A DNA stretch of 64,000 bases from Teredinibacter waterburyi (GCF_001922985.1 NZ_MRUH01000123.1:62001-126000), one strand, 5' to 3'. Shown: positions 41,114 through 51,926, numbered from the stretch's first letter. Numbers and translations are program-made. The notes: generated by a model from the sequence alone, not told the origin.

Positions 41114-41668
41114 TTATTTTAACAGCGATAAAAATTCGCTGCGGGTACTTGGGTTGGCTCTAAAGCTGCCAAGCATAGATGACGTCTTCATGGTTGAATT
41201 CTGTTTTTCTACACCGCGCATCATCATGCACAGGTGTTTAGCTTCAATAATGACACCGACACCACTGGCATTGGTGACCTCTTGAATAGTGGTCGCAATT
41301 TGCGTCGTCAGCTGTTCCTGAATCTGTAAGCGACGCGCAAACATATCAATAATTCGCGCAACTTTCGATAACCCCAATACTTTACCCTGTGGAATGTAAG
41401 CAACGTGGGCTTTACCGATAAACGGTAGCATGTGATGTTCACACATTGAAAACAATTCAATGTCTTTGACGATAATCATATCGTTAGAATCTGAGGGGAA
41501 AAGGGCGTCGTTAACAACTTCTTCAAGTGTTTGCGTATAGCCGCTGGTGAGGAACTCAAATGCTTTTGCAGCCCGCATTGGAGTATCCAAAAGCCCCGGT
41601 CTTTGTAAATCTTCGCCAGTTGAGTCAATGATCTTCTCGAACAGGACTTTGGTGTTTTCTGCAGACAT
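41114..41668 (-). CDS. folE: GTP cyclohydrolase I
   Basis: First enzyme of tetrahydrofolate (and pterin) synthesis. From the ATG at 41668 the product is 184 residues; a GTG three codons upstream overlaps the GGGTG ribosome site and is unlikely. Zinc ligands are Cys76 and His79 in [10 protein letters not shown] and Cys147 in [18 protein letters not shown] and RLQIQEQLT are the usual pocket segments. It is divergent from prmB. A short A+T hairpin overlaps its stop codon. Confidence 0.96.
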   Translation of the reverse strand: MSAENTKVLFEKIIDSTGEDLQRPGLLDTPMRAAKAFEFLTSGYTQTLEEVVNDALFPSDSNDMIIVKDIELFSMCEHHMLPFIGKAHVAYIPQGKVLGLSKVARIIDMFARRLQIQEQLTTQIATTIQEVTNASGVGVIIEAKHLCMMMRGVEKQNSTMKTSSMLGSFRANPSTRSEFLSLLK

Positions 41669-41859
41669 GATGTTCACCCGTTGTTATCTATAAAATACTT
41701 CCTACGTGCTCTAGCGTCTCGACTTACTTAATCCTGCCTGAACGTCGAACGGGTTAGGCTCGGAGGTTTTTAGGCGTTTTCGGACACTAACATCGCCCTA
41801 CTTGCAATTACTATAGGCAAGCGGCTATCAATTGGATTGGGCGCGCAAGAAAAAAGGCG

Positions 41860-41888
41860 CTAGAATACCGGCCTTTTTGCCGTTTGCC
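41860..41888 (+). terminator. Terminator-like hairpin upstream of prmB
   Basis: AAAAAGGC (41861-41868) pairs with GCCTTTTT (41881-41888) around a 12-base loop. No rightward gene precedes it here, because folE runs left, so it must lie in the prmB leader or block antisense transcription. It could act as an attenuator. Confidence 0.5.
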
Positions 41889-41939
41889 AAAACTATCTGG
41901 CGTTATATCGCTAAATTCAGCTCTTGGAACAATCAGACC

Positions 41940-42854
41940 ATGCCAGATTCCATTACTTCGGACCTTATAACTCTACGCGATTGGATTCGTTGGGGCGCAT
42001 CTAAGTTCAGCGCAGAGAAACTATATTTTGGTCACGGTACCGACAATTCATGGGATGAGGCAGCAGTATTGGCCCTGTGGGCGATAAACCAGCCTTGGCA
42101 ACGTTTAGATACTATTTACGATTGCAGATTGACCTTGGATGAACGAGATACGATTCTTTCGTTGTTTCAGCGCCGGATAGCCGACAAGGTTCCCGCTGCC
42201 TATCTCACTGGAGAGGCCTGGTTTGGCGGCTTGAAGTTTCGCGTTAATCACAACGTCTTGGTTCCACGCTCTCCTGTTGCGGAGCTGATTACCGCGGGTT
42301 TCGAACCTTGGTTAACTGAATACCCAGAGAAAATACTCGATTTATGCACGGGTAGTGGTTGTATTGGCATACTTTGCGCTACTGTATTTGAGGGTGCTAG
42401 TGTCGATATTAGCGATATTTCTACAGAGGCGCTCGAAGTAGCCCGCACGAACGTCGGCGAGCACGAGATGTCTGAACGCGTGACCATTATCGAGTCAGAC
42501 TTATTTAAAGCCGCAGAATTCGAGGGTAAGCGCTATAACCTGATAGTATCCAATCCTCCTTATGTAGATAATTGTGATTTGTCAGCGATGCCCGCGGAAT
42601 ATCAGGCTGAGCCAGCGTTAGGGTTAGGCTCTGGCGTCGATGGGTTAGATATTACGCGAAAAATATTGCAGCAAGCCGCGAATTTTTTAACCGACGATGG
42701 CATGCTCGTTGTGGAAGTTGGCAACAGTTGGGTGGCGCTTGCAGAGCTCTACCCCGAGGTGCCATTTTTCTGGCCCGAATTTGAAAATGGTGGTCACGGT
42801 GTATTTGTGCTCACCGCCGAACAGTTGCGTGTTTGTAGTGATTTATTTGTTTAG
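41940..42854 (+). CDS. prmB: Ribosomal protein uL3 glutamine methyltransferase
   Basis: SAM-dependent N5-glutamine methyltransferase that modifies ribosomal protein L3. From the ATG at 41940 the product is 304 residues (E. coli 310). Motifs are VPRSPVAELI, the SAM site LDLCTGSGCIGI, DISTEALEVA and the catalytic SNPPYVD (Asn205). The R-S-P after VP fits PrmB rather than the release-factor enzyme PrmC. An in-frame extension to 41832 runs through a terminator-like hairpin and is unlikely. aroC follows after 83 bases, as in many gammaproteobacteria. Confidence 0.93.
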   Translation: MPDSITSDLITLRDWIRWGASKFSAEKLYFGHGTDNSWDEAAVLALWAINQPWQRLDTIYDCRLTLDERDTILSLFQRRIADKVPAAYLTGEAWFGGLKFRVNHNVLVPRSPVAELITAGFEPWLTEYPEKILDLCTGSGCIGILCATVFEGASVDISDISTEALEVARTNVGEHEMSERVTIIESDLFKAAEFEGKRYNLIVSNPPYVDNCDLSAMPAEYQAEPALGLGSGVDGLDITRKILQQAANFLTDDGMLVVEVGNSWVALAELYPEVPFFWPEFENGGHGVFVLTAEQLRVCSDLFV

Positions 42855-42937
42855 TTTACTTAGCTCAAAGTAGCTTTGTTGAAATCCACAGGGCGTTAGC
42901 CTGAACACTTAATTTATAATGAAAACCCGAGAAAACT

Positions 42938-44041
42938 ATGTCTGGTAATACCTTCGGAAAACTCTTCACTGTTACAACCTTCGGCGAAAGTCATGGTCCC
43001 GCACTGGGCTGTATTGTCGATGGCTGCCCTCCGGGGATTGCGCTTGATACTGCGGATCTACAGAGAGACTTAGATCGTCGCAAACCTGGTCAGTCGCGTT
43101 TTACCACTCAGCGGAAAGAGGACGATGAAGTCAAGATTTTGTCCGGCGTGTTCGAAGGTGTAACAACCGGCACGCCTATAGGAATGGTGATCGAAAACAC
43201 CGATCAGCGCTCCAAGGACTACTCCAAGATTATGGATGTATTTCGCCCAGCTCATGCGGACTACACCTACCAGCAAAAATACGGGCTGCGCGATTACCGT
43301 GGTGGTGGTCGTTCATCCGCGAGAGAAACGGCTGTACGGGTTGCCGCTGGTGCTTTAGCGAAAAAAGTTTTGAAGCAAATCTGGGGCATCGAAGTTCATG
43401 GCTACCTGTCTCAGCTGGGACCAATTACGATAGATACTGTCGATTGGAATGAAATTCACAACAACCCATTCTTTTGCCCCGATGCATCAAAAGTTGAGGC
43501 CATGGAAACCTACATGAAAGACCTTAGTAAAGAAGGTAATTCGGTAGGCGCGAAGATTACCGTGGTGGCTCGGAATATGGTGCCAGGCTTAGGTGAACCT
43601 ATTTTCGATCGTTTAGATGCTGATCTGGCCCACGCGTTAATGGGAATCAATGCCGTCAAAGGTGTGGAAGTTGGCGATGGTTTTGACAGTGTTGCTCAAA
43701 AGGGCACTGAGCACCGAGATGAAATTACCCCGCAAGGATTCTTGTCAAATCATGCAGGCGGAGTGCTTGGCGGAATTTCAACCGGTCAAGATCTGGTTGC
43801 TCACCTTGCGCTAAAGCCAACTTCCAGTTTGCGTATTCCTGGGCGTAGTGTTGATCGTTTTGGCAATGAGGTTGAGGTTGTAACTACCGGTAGACACGAC
43901 CCTTGTGTCGGTATTCGTGCAACTCCGATTGCCGAAGCAATGATGGCTCTAGTGTTATTGGACCATGCCATGCGCAATCGCGCGCAGAACGGCAGCGTCA
44001 AGCAGGATACGCCAATCATCCCCAGCAGCGTAACCGAATAG
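42938..44041 (+). CDS. aroC: Chorismate synthase
   Basis: Last enzyme of the shikimate pathway, converting EPSP to chorismate with reduced FMN. The 367 residues (E. coli 361) show the family signatures [35 protein letters not shown] and RIPGRSVD. The start is the ATG with GAGAAAA upstream. It follows prmB and supplies chorismate for, among others, the trp genes of this window. Confidence 0.97.
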   Translation: MSGNTFGKLFTVTTFGESHGPALGCIVDGCPPGIALDTADLQRDLDRRKPGQSRFTTQRKEDDEVKILSGVFEGVTTGTPIGMVIENTDQRSKDYSKIMDVFRPAHADYTYQQKYGLRDYRGGGRSSARETAVRVAAGALAKKVLKQIWGIEVHGYLSQLGPITIDTVDWNEIHNNPFFCPDASKVEAMETYMKDLSKEGNSVGAKITVVARNMVPGLGEPIFDRLDADLAHALMGINAVKGVEVGDGFDSVAQKGTEHRDEITPQGFLSNHAGGVLGGISTGQDLVAHLALKPTSSLRIPGRSVDRFGNEVEVVTTGRHDPCVGIRATPIAEAMMALVLLDHAMRNRAQNGSVKQDTPIIPSSVTE

Positions 44042-44178
44042 AATTGTGGCGTGTATTGTGCGGGTGCTGTCACAGTTATCCGCACTCTCGGTTACCCCCC
44101 AGATTGTATTTAGAGCAGAGGCTGGTTATTCTGACGCCACGCTAAAGACTTTGATATTAATAACAATAGGAGTTTAGG

Positions 44179-45165
44179 TTGACCCAGTTTAAGTGTTTAT
44201 TAACGCTAGTGCTTATTGGTCTACTTGGTTCTCAGGTAGTAGCGCAAGAGTCAAACACCCAAGAACTTTGCCCGCAAATAAACTGCGATTGTTCCAGCTT
44301 ACCTGAGGCCAGTTGGGTTTCCGCTTGCGAGTCTCACCAGCAGCTAATAAAAAAACGCTGTGCAATAAATAACAATACGCCAACCGATTTTTGTTCCATT
44401 CATGGCCCTGCCGCGACGCCTTTACCCTTAACTGTACATCTGGACGAAGTTAAAATTTTACCTGAGGCTGAGATCACTGCTACCCACAAAAAGGCAGCGA
44501 CAATGTACTGGGCTGCACATACGGATCTGAAGACACTAAAAATTAAAGTCGGTAATTTACAGGTTCGCGAAGCGCTAAACTTGTTAAAAATTATGGATCA
44601 CAACCTCGATGGAATGTTCGCTCAGCAGCGTCAGGTGACCTTGAGTTGGTGGGTCTATGAAAACAGTGATGAGGCTGTTGAATCTTGGTCGATGTACGCT
44701 GAAGACTCGTTAAAGATGGCGGAGAATTTTTATAGCTATGCTCAGGAAATTTCGGAGCAGTTGCCAAATATGCAAAACCCAGCGGCCAGTAGCGCCTACC
44801 GTGTAATTGCTATGCGGCTATACCGGCTAGCGGGGAAAGCATACGAGGTGGCAGGCTACGCTTATGCTGGTGCTGGCGACCACCGCGGAGCTGCTCAGGC
44901 TTGGGTTAAAGGTTCGACAGTATCTAGAGCCGTTATGCTAGCTAAAACCAACTCGGGGGCTGAACTTACCCACATTAATTTTTACCAGCATCAGGCTGCA
45001 TCTAGGCTGCATCGTGCTAGCTACCATTGGATGATGGCTAGCGACCCAGAAAAAGCCAAATCGTCCTTAACTGAATCGCAGCAATTTGTGCCAGAAGAGA
45101 ATTCTCTAAGTAAGCTTTTCGAAGTGCAGGAGTCATCGGCGGAAAATGCGTTGTTAGCTCCTTAG
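44179..45165 (+). CDS. Unrecognised secreted helical protein
   Basis: I do not recognise the family. The 328 residues begin with a signal peptide (MTQFKCLLTLVLIGLLGSQ, cleavage about residue 22). The mature N-terminus holds six cysteines (31, 36, 38, 50, 61, 72), an even number compatible with three disulfides. From residue 100 on the sequence is helical, with TPR-like stretches RLYRLAGKAYEVAGYAYAGAG and AAQAWVKGS. The start is TTG, chosen because AGGAG lies six to ten bases upstream and no ATG is near. It has its own terminator. A periplasmic role is inferred. Confidence 0.72.
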   Translation: MTQFKCLLTLVLIGLLGSQVVAQESNTQELCPQINCDCSSLPEASWVSACESHQQLIKKRCAINNNTPTDFCSIHGPAATPLPLTVHLDEVKILPEAEITATHKKAATMYWAAHTDLKTLKIKVGNLQVREALNLLKIMDHNLDGMFAQQRQVTLSWWVYENSDEAVESWSMYAEDSLKMAENFYSYAQEISEQLPNMQNPAASSAYRVIAMRLYRLAGKAYEVAGYAYAGAGDHRGAAQAWVKGSTVSRAVMLAKTNSGAELTHINFYQHQAASRLHRASYHWMMASDPEKAKSSLTESQQFVPEENSLSKLFEVQESSAENALLAP

Positions 45166-45248
45166 TTTGTTAGCTCCCTAGTTTAAGAGTTACGGCTTCA
45201 CTGTATTACTTTCCTACCAGCAGTGACCGGTTAAAAATAACTAGATAT

Positions 45249-45286
45249 AAAAAAGGCTGATTCGAATTTTCGAACCAGCCTTTTTT
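45249..45286. terminator. Bidirectional terminator between two convergent envelope genes
   Basis: GGCTG/CAGCC and TTCG/CGAA stems, separated by one mismatch, close a 6-base loop and are flanked by A and T runs. It serves the secreted protein gene and the convergent barrel gene. Confidence 0.85.
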
Positions 45287-45328
45287 ATGGATGCTTGCTT
45301 AACTTTAACGACCGCGGTCGCTAACTAA

Positions 45329-46111
45329 CTAAAAGTGCAGTGCAAGGTTTGCATAGGGACCATCAAAGGTCATATTGATGGTTGCATCATCGAGGTCGTC
45401 GAGATCAATTTTAAATTGACGGTAGCCGAGTTCAAAGCCGATATCGAGAGGGCCTTCAAACATGTAGCCGAGCTTGATATCGGTGTCGGTGACGGTGTTG
45501 CCGTCGAGTGATAGGTAATCGATGATTGCATCAACATAGAGGCCCGAGAAGGGAAGGTCGAAGCGGGCTTTACCGTATAGCATCGGTAGGGCGCCACTAA
45601 AATCCATGCTATCGGTTTGGCTGTTACCTGAGTCGTCGGTCACTTCAACGTCAGCCATGCCATCTAGCATTCGAACGTTTACGCCCACGTCAATACTCAC
45701 CCAGTTGTCAAGAATCTCGTAGTACAGGGTTACGTCGGTCATATCGAGATCGATGTTGGTTACTGCGCGACCATTTGCGTCAAAGGTTTGGTCGTCGAAG
45801 GTAAATTCACGAGATACCGTCGAATCGCCGTCTAGGCTGATGTTTGTTAGGGCTACACGAGCGTTAGGTATAACCGGTACCAGGTGCTCAAAGGCCAAAT
45901 AAGCGAAGGTATTTTTGGAACTGTCGATGCCGAGCTCAGAACTGGTGATGGGGTCACTGCTGGCACCAACACTGCCGTCTAGGGATGTGTCCCAAACACC
46001 GGCACCGGCGTAAATACCCAAAATGGTGTCAGACATGGCAGCAGGTGAAATACTCGCCAGTGAGCAGGCGAGCGCCGTGGTTTTGAAAAGCGAAGAATGA
46101 AGTTTTTTCAT
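45329..46111 (-). CDS. TIGR04219-type outer membrane beta-barrel protein
   Basis: Predicted outer-membrane protein of unknown function. The 260 residues have a signal peptide (cleavage near AMS-DT, about residue 27) and alternating amphipathic strands with many Asp/Gly turns (DTILGIYAGAGVWD, YLAFEHLVPVIPNARV). The C-terminus NLALHF ends in Phe, the usual signal for the BAM complex. It resembles the TIGR04219 family; this match is from memory of the pattern. Basic residues are few and Asp is common, as in marine bacteria. Confidence 0.8.
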   Translation of the reverse strand: MKKLHSSLFKTTALACSLASISPAAMSDTILGIYAGAGVWDTSLDGSVGASSDPITSSELGIDSSKNTFAYLAFEHLVPVIPNARVALTNISLDGDSTVSREFTFDDQTFDANGRAVTNIDLDMTDVTLYYEILDNWVSIDVGVNVRMLDGMADVEVTDDSGNSQTDSMDFSGALPMLYGKARFDLPFSGLYVDAIIDYLSLDGNTVTDTDIKLGYMFEGPLDIGFELGYRQFKIDLDDLDDATINMTFDGPYANLALHF

Positions 46112-46264
46112 GTCGGGACCTGTATCAACTAATTAAAAATAAAAAATGGTGTGGTACTGATGAAAATGCTTTGGCGCAGAAAACATAATTCTATGTCAGC
46201 GCTTATCTTCAGGGTTTTATCGCAAAATACTTGAGTGTTTTTGTGATATTGCCGAAAAGACACG

Positions 46265-47131
46265 TTAATTGGCGCGCAATACATCATAAAAGGCGCGTGC
46301 CGCATTTCCCAGTGTTCGCCGCTTATGGGTTACAACGCCAAGGCTGCGGGTAAGCTGTGTTCCTGCAATCGGAATTTCTTTCAATTGAGAGTCTAGCATT
46401 GTTGCCGGCAGTACGCTCCAGCCGAGCCCGACGGAAACCATTACTTTTATGGTTTCCAGATAGTTGGTGGCCATATTGAGTCGCAGCGGTAAGCTCGCTT
46501 CGTCGAAACATTTTTTTACCAAGCGCCCAGTAAAGGTGTTCAGGTCCGGCAAGATGGCGCGAGCCTGACTCAGGTCTTTAAGCGTGATCTGGCTTCGTTG
46601 CGCAAGTTCATGTTTCGGTGAGGTAACGAAAACAAGTGGGTCTTGCCAGATTATCTCCGCGGCTAAAGGTTCTTTTAGTTCCGGGGCAAGGGTTACTACC
46701 GCCAGCTCGCAATCACCATTAATGACCTTTTCGTGAGCTTGTTCTGAGTCCAGAAACTCGAATTGCAGGTTCACCTTGGGATATTTGGAGGCAAAGATAC
46801 GCAAAATCGGCGGTAGATGATGGAGCCCGATGTGGTGGCTGGTAGCGACCTTTAAGCTGCCGACCATTTCCCCGGATAGTTCGCGAATGCTGCGTTCGGT
46901 TTCACGAATATTTTGCAGTATAAACGTTGCCTGCGGTCTTAGGCGCTCGCCGGCTTCGGTTAGCTGAACGCTTCGCCCTAAGCGATCGAACAGGCTGTGA
47001 TTCAGGCGTTCTTCGAGTGCAGCTATGCGTTTACTCACGGCTGGCTGAGTTAGATGAAGGCGCTCGGCGGCAATCGAAAAGGATTGGCATTCGGCAACCG
47101 CGAGAAAAGCTTTAAGTGAGTCGGTATCCAT
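46265..47131 (-). CDS. LysR-type transcriptional regulator, divergent from leuC
   Basis: LTTR of 288 residues from the ATG at 47131 (TAAGG upstream); the frame continues 30 codons further without support. The N-terminus MDTDSLKAFLAVAECQSFS carries the helix-turn-helix (AAERLHLTQPAVSKRIAALE), followed by the effector-binding domain. Position opposite leuC matches the LysR gene next to leuCDB in Pseudomonas, so it probably controls leucine synthesis, though the effector is unknown. A T-N11-A dyad lies in the shared intergenic region. Confidence 0.88.
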   Translation of the reverse strand: MDTDSLKAFLAVAECQSFSIAAERLHLTQPAVSKRIAALEERLNHSLFDRLGRSVQLTEAGERLRPQATFILQNIRETERSIRELSGEMVGSLKVATSHHIGLHHLPPILRIFASKYPKVNLQFEFLDSEQAHEKVINGDCELAVVTLAPELKEPLAAEIIWQDPLVFVTSPKHELAQRSQITLKDLSQARAILPDLNTFTGRLVKKCFDEASLPLRLNMATNYLETIKVMVSVGLGWSVLPATMLDSQLKEIPIAGTQLTRSLGVVTHKRRTLGNAARAFYDVLRAN

Positions 47132-47147
47132 CCTTACTTTATATTCT

Positions 47148-47162
47148 ATTCCTTTGAGGAAT
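47148..47162. promoter_or_regulatory. LysR-type operator between lysR and leuC
   Basis: ATTCC and GGAAT flank five bases in perfect symmetry and include a T-N11-A box (T47149 to A47161), the classical LTTR recognition pattern. It lies 17 bases upstream of the regulator start and 93 bases upstream of leuC. Confidence 0.55.
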
Positions 47163-47254
47163 GCAAAATATGAAAATAATGAATTTGAGTTATTTGCTTG
47201 CGCTTCGTAAAATGCCTGCAATCAACAGTAGCTCTTCTTAATTTGAGGTTTTCT

Positions 47255-48673
47255 ATGTCAGGCAAGACTCTATACGACAAGCTTTGGGACGACCACGAAG
47301 TCTCGCGACGCGATGACGGTTCGTCGCTTCTTTATATTGATCGGCATATTGTGCACGAAGTGACGTCGCCTCAGGCGTTCGAAGGGCTTCGCTTGGCCAG
47401 TCGTAAGCCTTGGCGCGTCGACAGCGTTGTCGCTACCCCAGATCATAATGTACCGACTACCACGGCCGAGCGCGCGTTTGGTGTGGAGGGTATCGCAGAC
47501 CCAATTTCTAAGATTCAGGTGAAAACACTTGACGACAATTGTGATGAGCTGGGAATTGTAGAGTTTAAAATTAACGACCAGCGTCAAGGAATTGTTCACG
47601 TTGTTGGCCCTGAAACAGGCGCTTGCCTGCCGGGCATGACGATTGTTTGTGGTGATTCTCATACCTCGACTAATGGCGCGCTAGGCGCTTTGGCATTTGG
47701 CATTGGCACCAGTGAGGTAGAGCATGTGCTCGCCACTCAATGTATCGTCGCCAAAAAAATGAAAAATATGTTGGTACGGGTTGATGGTGAGCTCGGCAAA
47801 GGCGTTACCCCAAAAGACGTTGTGCTCGCCATTATTGGCAAAATTGGCACAGCGGGCGGTACCGGTTATGCAATCGAATTTGGTGGCACCGTATTCCGCG
47901 CGATGTCGATGGAAGGCCGTCTAACGGTTTGCAATATGGCAATCGAAGCGGGTGCTCGCGCCGGTATGGTCGCGGTTGATGATATTACCCTGGACTATGT
48001 AAAGGGGCGGGCTTTCGCTCCAAAAGCTGAGCATTGGTCGCTAGCGGAAAAGAACTGGCGAGAACTGCGCAGTGATGATGATGCTGTCTTTGATGAAGTT
48101 GTGGTTATAGACGGTAGCGATATCCAGCCGCAAGTTAGCTGGGGTACATCGCCAGAAATGGTGCTGCCTGTCGGTGGCTCAATTCCCGATCCAGCACTTG
48201 AATCCGATGCGGTTAAAGCCAGCGGCTACTCCCGCGCGCTGGAATATATGGGGTTGAAGCCCGGTCAAGCGATCAAAGATATTGCCGTGGATCGCGTCTT
48301 TATTGGTTCGTGTACAAATTCTCGTATCGAGGATATTCGCGCAGCTGCAGCGGTCGTTAAAGGTCGTAAGAAAGCCGCGTCGGTGAAGGAAGCGATCGTT
48401 GTACCGGGTTCTGGTGCGGTTAAGTTGCAAGCCGAAGCCGAGGGGCTGCACAAGGTGTTTATCGAAGCCGATATTGAGTGGCGCGAGCCCGGTTGTTCCA
48501 TGTGTCTGGCGATGAATGCCGATCGTCTCGGCGCTGGCGAGCACTGTGCATCTACATCAAATCGCAATTTCGAAGGGCGTCAGGGCTATGGTGGTCGTAC
48601 CCATTTGGTGAGCCCCGCAATGGCGGCTGCAGCGGCTATTGCCGGTCACTTTGTTGATGTTCGCGAATTTTAA
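47255..48673 (+). CDS. leuC: 3-isopropylmalate dehydratase large subunit
   Basis: Aconitase-family enzyme that isomerises 2- to 3-isopropylmalate in leucine synthesis together with LeuD. From the ATG at 47255 (TTTGAGG upstream) the product is 472 residues. The [4Fe-4S] ligands are Cys353 ([10 protein letters not shown]), Cys414 and Cys417 ([10 protein letters not shown]). [13 protein letters not shown] and NVPTT are further marks. The start excludes an upstream extension of 19 codons. leuD follows after 17 bases. Confidence 0.97.
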   Translation: MSGKTLYDKLWDDHEVSRRDDGSSLLYIDRHIVHEVTSPQAFEGLRLASRKPWRVDSVVATPDHNVPTTTAERAFGVEGIADPISKIQVKTLDDNCDELGIVEFKINDQRQGIVHVVGPETGACLPGMTIVCGDSHTSTNGALGALAFGIGTSEVEHVLATQCIVAKKMKNMLVRVDGELGKGVTPKDVVLAIIGKIGTAGGTGYAIEFGGTVFRAMSMEGRLTVCNMAIEAGARAGMVAVDDITLDYVKGRAFAPKAEHWSLAEKNWRELRSDDDAVFDEVVVIDGSDIQPQVSWGTSPEMVLPVGGSIPDPALESDAVKASGYSRALEYMGLKPGQAIKDIAVDRVFIGSCTNSRIEDIRAAAAVVKGRKKAASVKEAIVVPGSGAVKLQAEAEGLHKVFIEADIEWREPGCSMCLAMNADRLGAGEHCASTSNRNFEGRQGYGGRTHLVSPAMAAAAAIAGHFVDVREF

Positions 48674-48690
48674 TCAGACTGGAGACTAGA

Positions 48691-49341
48691 ATGAAAAGCT
48701 TTACGACTCATACCGGTTTGGTTGCGCCGATGGATCGCGCCAATGTGGATACCGATCTAATTATTCCTAAGCAATTCCTTAAGTCGATCAAACGCACGGG
48801 GTTTGGCCCGAATCTATTTGACGAGCTGCGCTATCTGGATACGGGAGAGCCAGGTCGAGATAACAGTACACGGCCAGTTAACCCTGACTTTCCACTTAAT
48901 TTTGAACGCTATCAAGGCGCTAGTGTTTTATTGGCGCGCAAAAACTTTGGCTGCGGTTCTAGCCGAGAACATGCGCCTTGGGCGCTCGAAGAGTTTGGCT
49001 TTCGAGCGGTTATAGCGCCAAGCTTTGCCGACATTTTTTATAACAACTGTTTTAAGAATGGCATGCTGCCCATTGTTTTATCCGAGGCAGATGTAGAGCA
49101 GCTGTTTCAAGAAATGTACGCCGATGAAGGCTATAGTTTAACCGTCGATTTGGCCGAGCAAACGGTCGTGAGTCCGAAGGGTAACCGCTATGCTTTTGAG
49201 GTTGATGCCTTTCGCAAACATTGCTTGTTGAATGGTTTTGATGACATCAGCCTGACGCTGTTGGATTCAGATAAAATTCACGCGTACGAAGACGCGAGAA
49301 AAAACACCAAACCTTGGCTGTTTGGTGCGGTAAGTCAATAA
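48691..49341 (+). CDS. leuD: 3-isopropylmalate dehydratase small subunit
   Basis: Swivel-domain partner of LeuC. The 216 residues begin [22 protein letters not shown] and contain the loop [18 protein letters not shown], which contacts substrate. GGAGA stands upstream of the ATG. It follows leuC by 17 bases and precedes leuB by 71. Confidence 0.97.
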   Translation: MKSFTTHTGLVAPMDRANVDTDLIIPKQFLKSIKRTGFGPNLFDELRYLDTGEPGRDNSTRPVNPDFPLNFERYQGASVLLARKNFGCGSSREHAPWALEEFGFRAVIAPSFADIFYNNCFKNGMLPIVLSEADVEQLFQEMYADEGYSLTVDLAEQTVVSPKGNRYAFEVDAFRKHCLLNGFDDISLTLLDSDKIHAYEDARKNTKPWLFGAVSQ

Positions 49342-49412
49342 TTCGCGAGACAAATTACTAGAAAATTGCCAGCTGTAATATTTATTAATGCGTGGGCTAC
49401 GAGGACTAAGTT

Positions 49413-50492
49413 TTGAGTAAAAAAATTGTACTTCTTCCGGGTGACGGGATTGGCCCGGAAATTATGGCCGAGGCAGTGAAAGTGCTGCAGGTAGTCGACA
49501 AGCGGTTTAAGTTGAATCTCAGTTACGAGACGGGTCTGATCGGTGGTTGCGCTATTGATGAGCATGGTGTGCCGTTGGCATCGTCAACCTTGGCACGTTG
49601 TCAGCAGGCCGACGCGGTGTTGATGGGATCTGTTGGTGGGCCAAAGTGGGATGCGCTGGATTCGAGTATTCGCCCAGAAAAAGGCCTGTTAAAGATTCGT
49701 TACGAAATGGGGTTGTTTGCCAATTTACGGCCGGCAATTTTATACCCGCAATTAGCGGACGCATCTTCGCTTAAGCCTGAATTGGTTGCCGGCTTGGATA
49801 TTCTTATTGTGCGTGAACTTACCGGCGGTATTTATTTTGGTGAGCCGCGCGGTATTCGCCTGCTCGAAAATGGTGAGCGACAGGGTTACAACACCTACGT
49901 TTATGCGGAACACGAAATTGAGCGAATCGGTCGTACGGCGTTCGAAATGGCGATGAAACGCGACAAGCGAGTATGTTCAGTCGACAAGGCAAATGTGCTT
50001 GAAGCTACGGTACTTTGGCGCGAAGTTATGCAATCGCTTGCGAGTGAATATCCTGAGGTAACGCTATCGCATATGTACGTCGATAATGCGGCGATGCAAT
50101 TGGTTCGAGCGCCTAAGCAATTCGACGTGATTGTGACTGGAAATATGTTCGGCGATATATTGTCGGATACAGCCGCAATGTTAACGGGCTCGATTGGTAT
50201 GTTGCCATCGGCTTCACTCAACAAAGATGGCAAGGGTCTTTACGAGCCGGTACATGGCTCGGCTCCCGATATTGCAGGGCAGGGCATTGCCAATCCTTTA
50301 GCGACTATCTTGTCGGCAGCGATGATGTTGCGCTATTCCTTGAATGAGGCAGCAGCCGCGCAAGCGATAGAAGATGCCGTCGGCAAAGTTTTGGACCAAG
50401 GGCTGCGCTCAGCGGATATATATTCCGAAGGGATGACCAAGGTATCGACCCAAGAGATGGGTGATGCGGTCGTAGCAGCTTTAACAGTTTAA
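49413..50492 (+). CDS. leuB: 3-isopropylmalate dehydrogenase
   Basis: NAD-dependent oxidative decarboxylase of leucine synthesis. The 359 residues include the N-terminal [10 protein letters not shown], the substrate Arg region, the [12 protein letters not shown] loop, and the metal/NAD segment [26 protein letters not shown]. The start is TTG, with GAGG eight bases upstream and the family N-terminus ([12 protein letters not shown]) directly after it. asd follows after 30 bases. Confidence 0.97.
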   Translation: MSKKIVLLPGDGIGPEIMAEAVKVLQVVDKRFKLNLSYETGLIGGCAIDEHGVPLASSTLARCQQADAVLMGSVGGPKWDALDSSIRPEKGLLKIRYEMGLFANLRPAILYPQLADASSLKPELVAGLDILIVRELTGGIYFGEPRGIRLLENGERQGYNTYVYAEHEIERIGRTAFEMAMKRDKRVCSVDKANVLEATVLWREVMQSLASEYPEVTLSHMYVDNAAMQLVRAPKQFDVIVTGNMFGDILSDTAAMLTGSIGMLPSASLNKDGKGLYEPVHGSAPDIAGQGIANPLATILSAAMMLRYSLNEAAAAQAIEDAVGKVLDQGLRSADIYSEGMTKVSTQEMGDAVVAALTV

Positions 50493-50522
50493 TTGTTCAT
50501 TCTTGAATAGAGAGTTATAGAA

Positions 50523-51632
50523 ATGAAAGTAGGTTTTGTAGGTTGGCGCGGAATGGTTGGCTCAGTATTGATGGGTCGCATGCTTGAAGAAAATGACTTT
50601 GTTGGTATCGAGCCAGTATTCTTTACCACATCAAACGTTGGCGGCGCTTCGCCTGATGTTGGTGTGCCCAGCCCTGCGTTGCAGGATGCTTTTAGTATTG
50701 AAGCGCTAGAGGCCATGGATGCGATTATCTCCTGCCAGGGTGGCGACTATACCGCTGCAGTATTCGAGAAGTTGCGCGCAACTGGTTGGCAGGGTTATTG
50801 GATTGATGCTGCATCATCCTTGCGAATGAAGGATGATGCCTTGATTGTGTTAGACCCGGTTAACGACGGCGTTATTCGCGACGGCTTGAATAAAGGTGTT
50901 AAGAACTATATCGGCGGCAACTGTACTGTAAGTTTGATGTTGATGGGCTTGGGCGGGCTTTTCAAAGCCGACTTGGTCGAGTGGGTCTCGGCGATGACTT
51001 ATCAAGCTGCCAGTGGTGCAGGCGCTCAGAATATGCGTGAATTAATTACCCAGATGGGTGAAATTCGAGATTCTGTAGCGACAGATCTGGCGAACCCATC
51101 TTCTGCAATTTTGGATATAGACCGCACGGTCGTTGAGACTATGCGTACCAGCTTGTCGACAGATCGTTTTGGCGCGCCGTTAGCCGGTAGTTTGATTCCT
51201 TATATCGATAAGCAGTTAGACAACCGCCAGAGCAAAGAAGAGTGGAAGGGGGGTGTTGAAACCAACAAGATCCTTGGTCGTTCCGGCAACCCTGTGCCAA
51301 TTGACGGCATTTGTGTTCGGATTGGCGCGATGCGCTGTCACAGTCAGGCGTTAACGCTAAAGCTTAAGCAAGACGTCCCTTTGGCGGATATTGAGCAAAT
51401 CATTGCCGAAGCAAACCAGTGGGTTAGCGTTGTGCCCAACGAGCGCGAAGCCAGTATTCATGATCTGACGCCAACGAAGGTGACTGGCACTTTGTCTATT
51501 CCGGTTGGGCGTTTACGCAAGATGCATATGGGGCCACAGTATCTGAGCGCTTTCACTGTTGGTGATCAGTTGCTTTGGGGGGCTGCTGAGCCACTGCGCA
51601 GAATGCTGCGAATCTTGCGCGAAGAAGCTTAA
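50523..51632 (+). CDS. asd: Aspartate-semialdehyde dehydrogenase
   Basis: NADPH enzyme of the lysine, threonine and methionine branch and of diaminopimelate for the cell wall. The 369 residues (E. coli 367) begin with [20 protein letters not shown], carry the catalytic Cys134 in GGNCTVSLM, and end with a conserved RMHMG-type region (RLRKMHMGP) containing the second catalytic part. GAGAG lies upstream of the ATG. It closes leuCDB-asd, a usual order in Pseudomonas. Confidence 0.97.
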   Translation: MKVGFVGWRGMVGSVLMGRMLEENDFVGIEPVFFTTSNVGGASPDVGVPSPALQDAFSIEALEAMDAIISCQGGDYTAAVFEKLRATGWQGYWIDAASSLRMKDDALIVLDPVNDGVIRDGLNKGVKNYIGGNCTVSLMLMGLGGLFKADLVEWVSAMTYQAASGAGAQNMRELITQMGEIRDSVATDLANPSSAILDIDRTVVETMRTSLSTDRFGAPLAGSLIPYIDKQLDNRQSKEEWKGGVETNKILGRSGNPVPIDGICVRIGAMRCHSQALTLKLKQDVPLADIEQIIAEANQWVSVVPNEREASIHDLTPTKVTGTLSIPVGRLRKMHMGPQYLSAFTVGDQLLWGAAEPLRRMLRILREEA

Positions 51633-51729
51633 TTGTCGTCGGTGAGTTTTTTTGTCTAGCTCGCCAGCGCGAATAACACACAGTGTTATCAGCAGTTCTG
51701 TTCTGGTTGATTGATACCGCAGTAAGTAC

Positions 51730-51764
51730 AGCTACTCAACGTTAAAATGTTGAGTAGCTTCTTT
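51730..51764 (+). terminator. Probable terminator of leuCDB-asd
   Basis: AGCTACTCAAC pairs perfectly with 51749-51759 around an 8-base loop; a T-rich tail (TCTTTATC) follows. It is about 100 bases after asd. Confidence 0.7.
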
Positions 51765-51888
51765 ATCTAAAACTATTCTCCACATCCTTATTATCTCGCT
51801 GTCAGCCCCGTCTTTACCCGCTTGCTAGTCTCGCCCCCCTTGGGTGAGGGCGCAATTGTGTACTAAAATCTAGAGCTTCCTTACTAAA

Positions 51889-51926
51889 CCGTCGTTTTTT
51901 TGTGCCTTTGTGCAAAAAAACTACGG
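51889..51926. repeat. Long A/T hairpin upstream of fimV
   Basis: CCGT, one mismatch, then G and seven T pair with seven A, C and ACGG around a 10-base loop (13 pairs). With T and A runs inside the stem it could act as a terminator on either strand. Confidence 0.5.
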
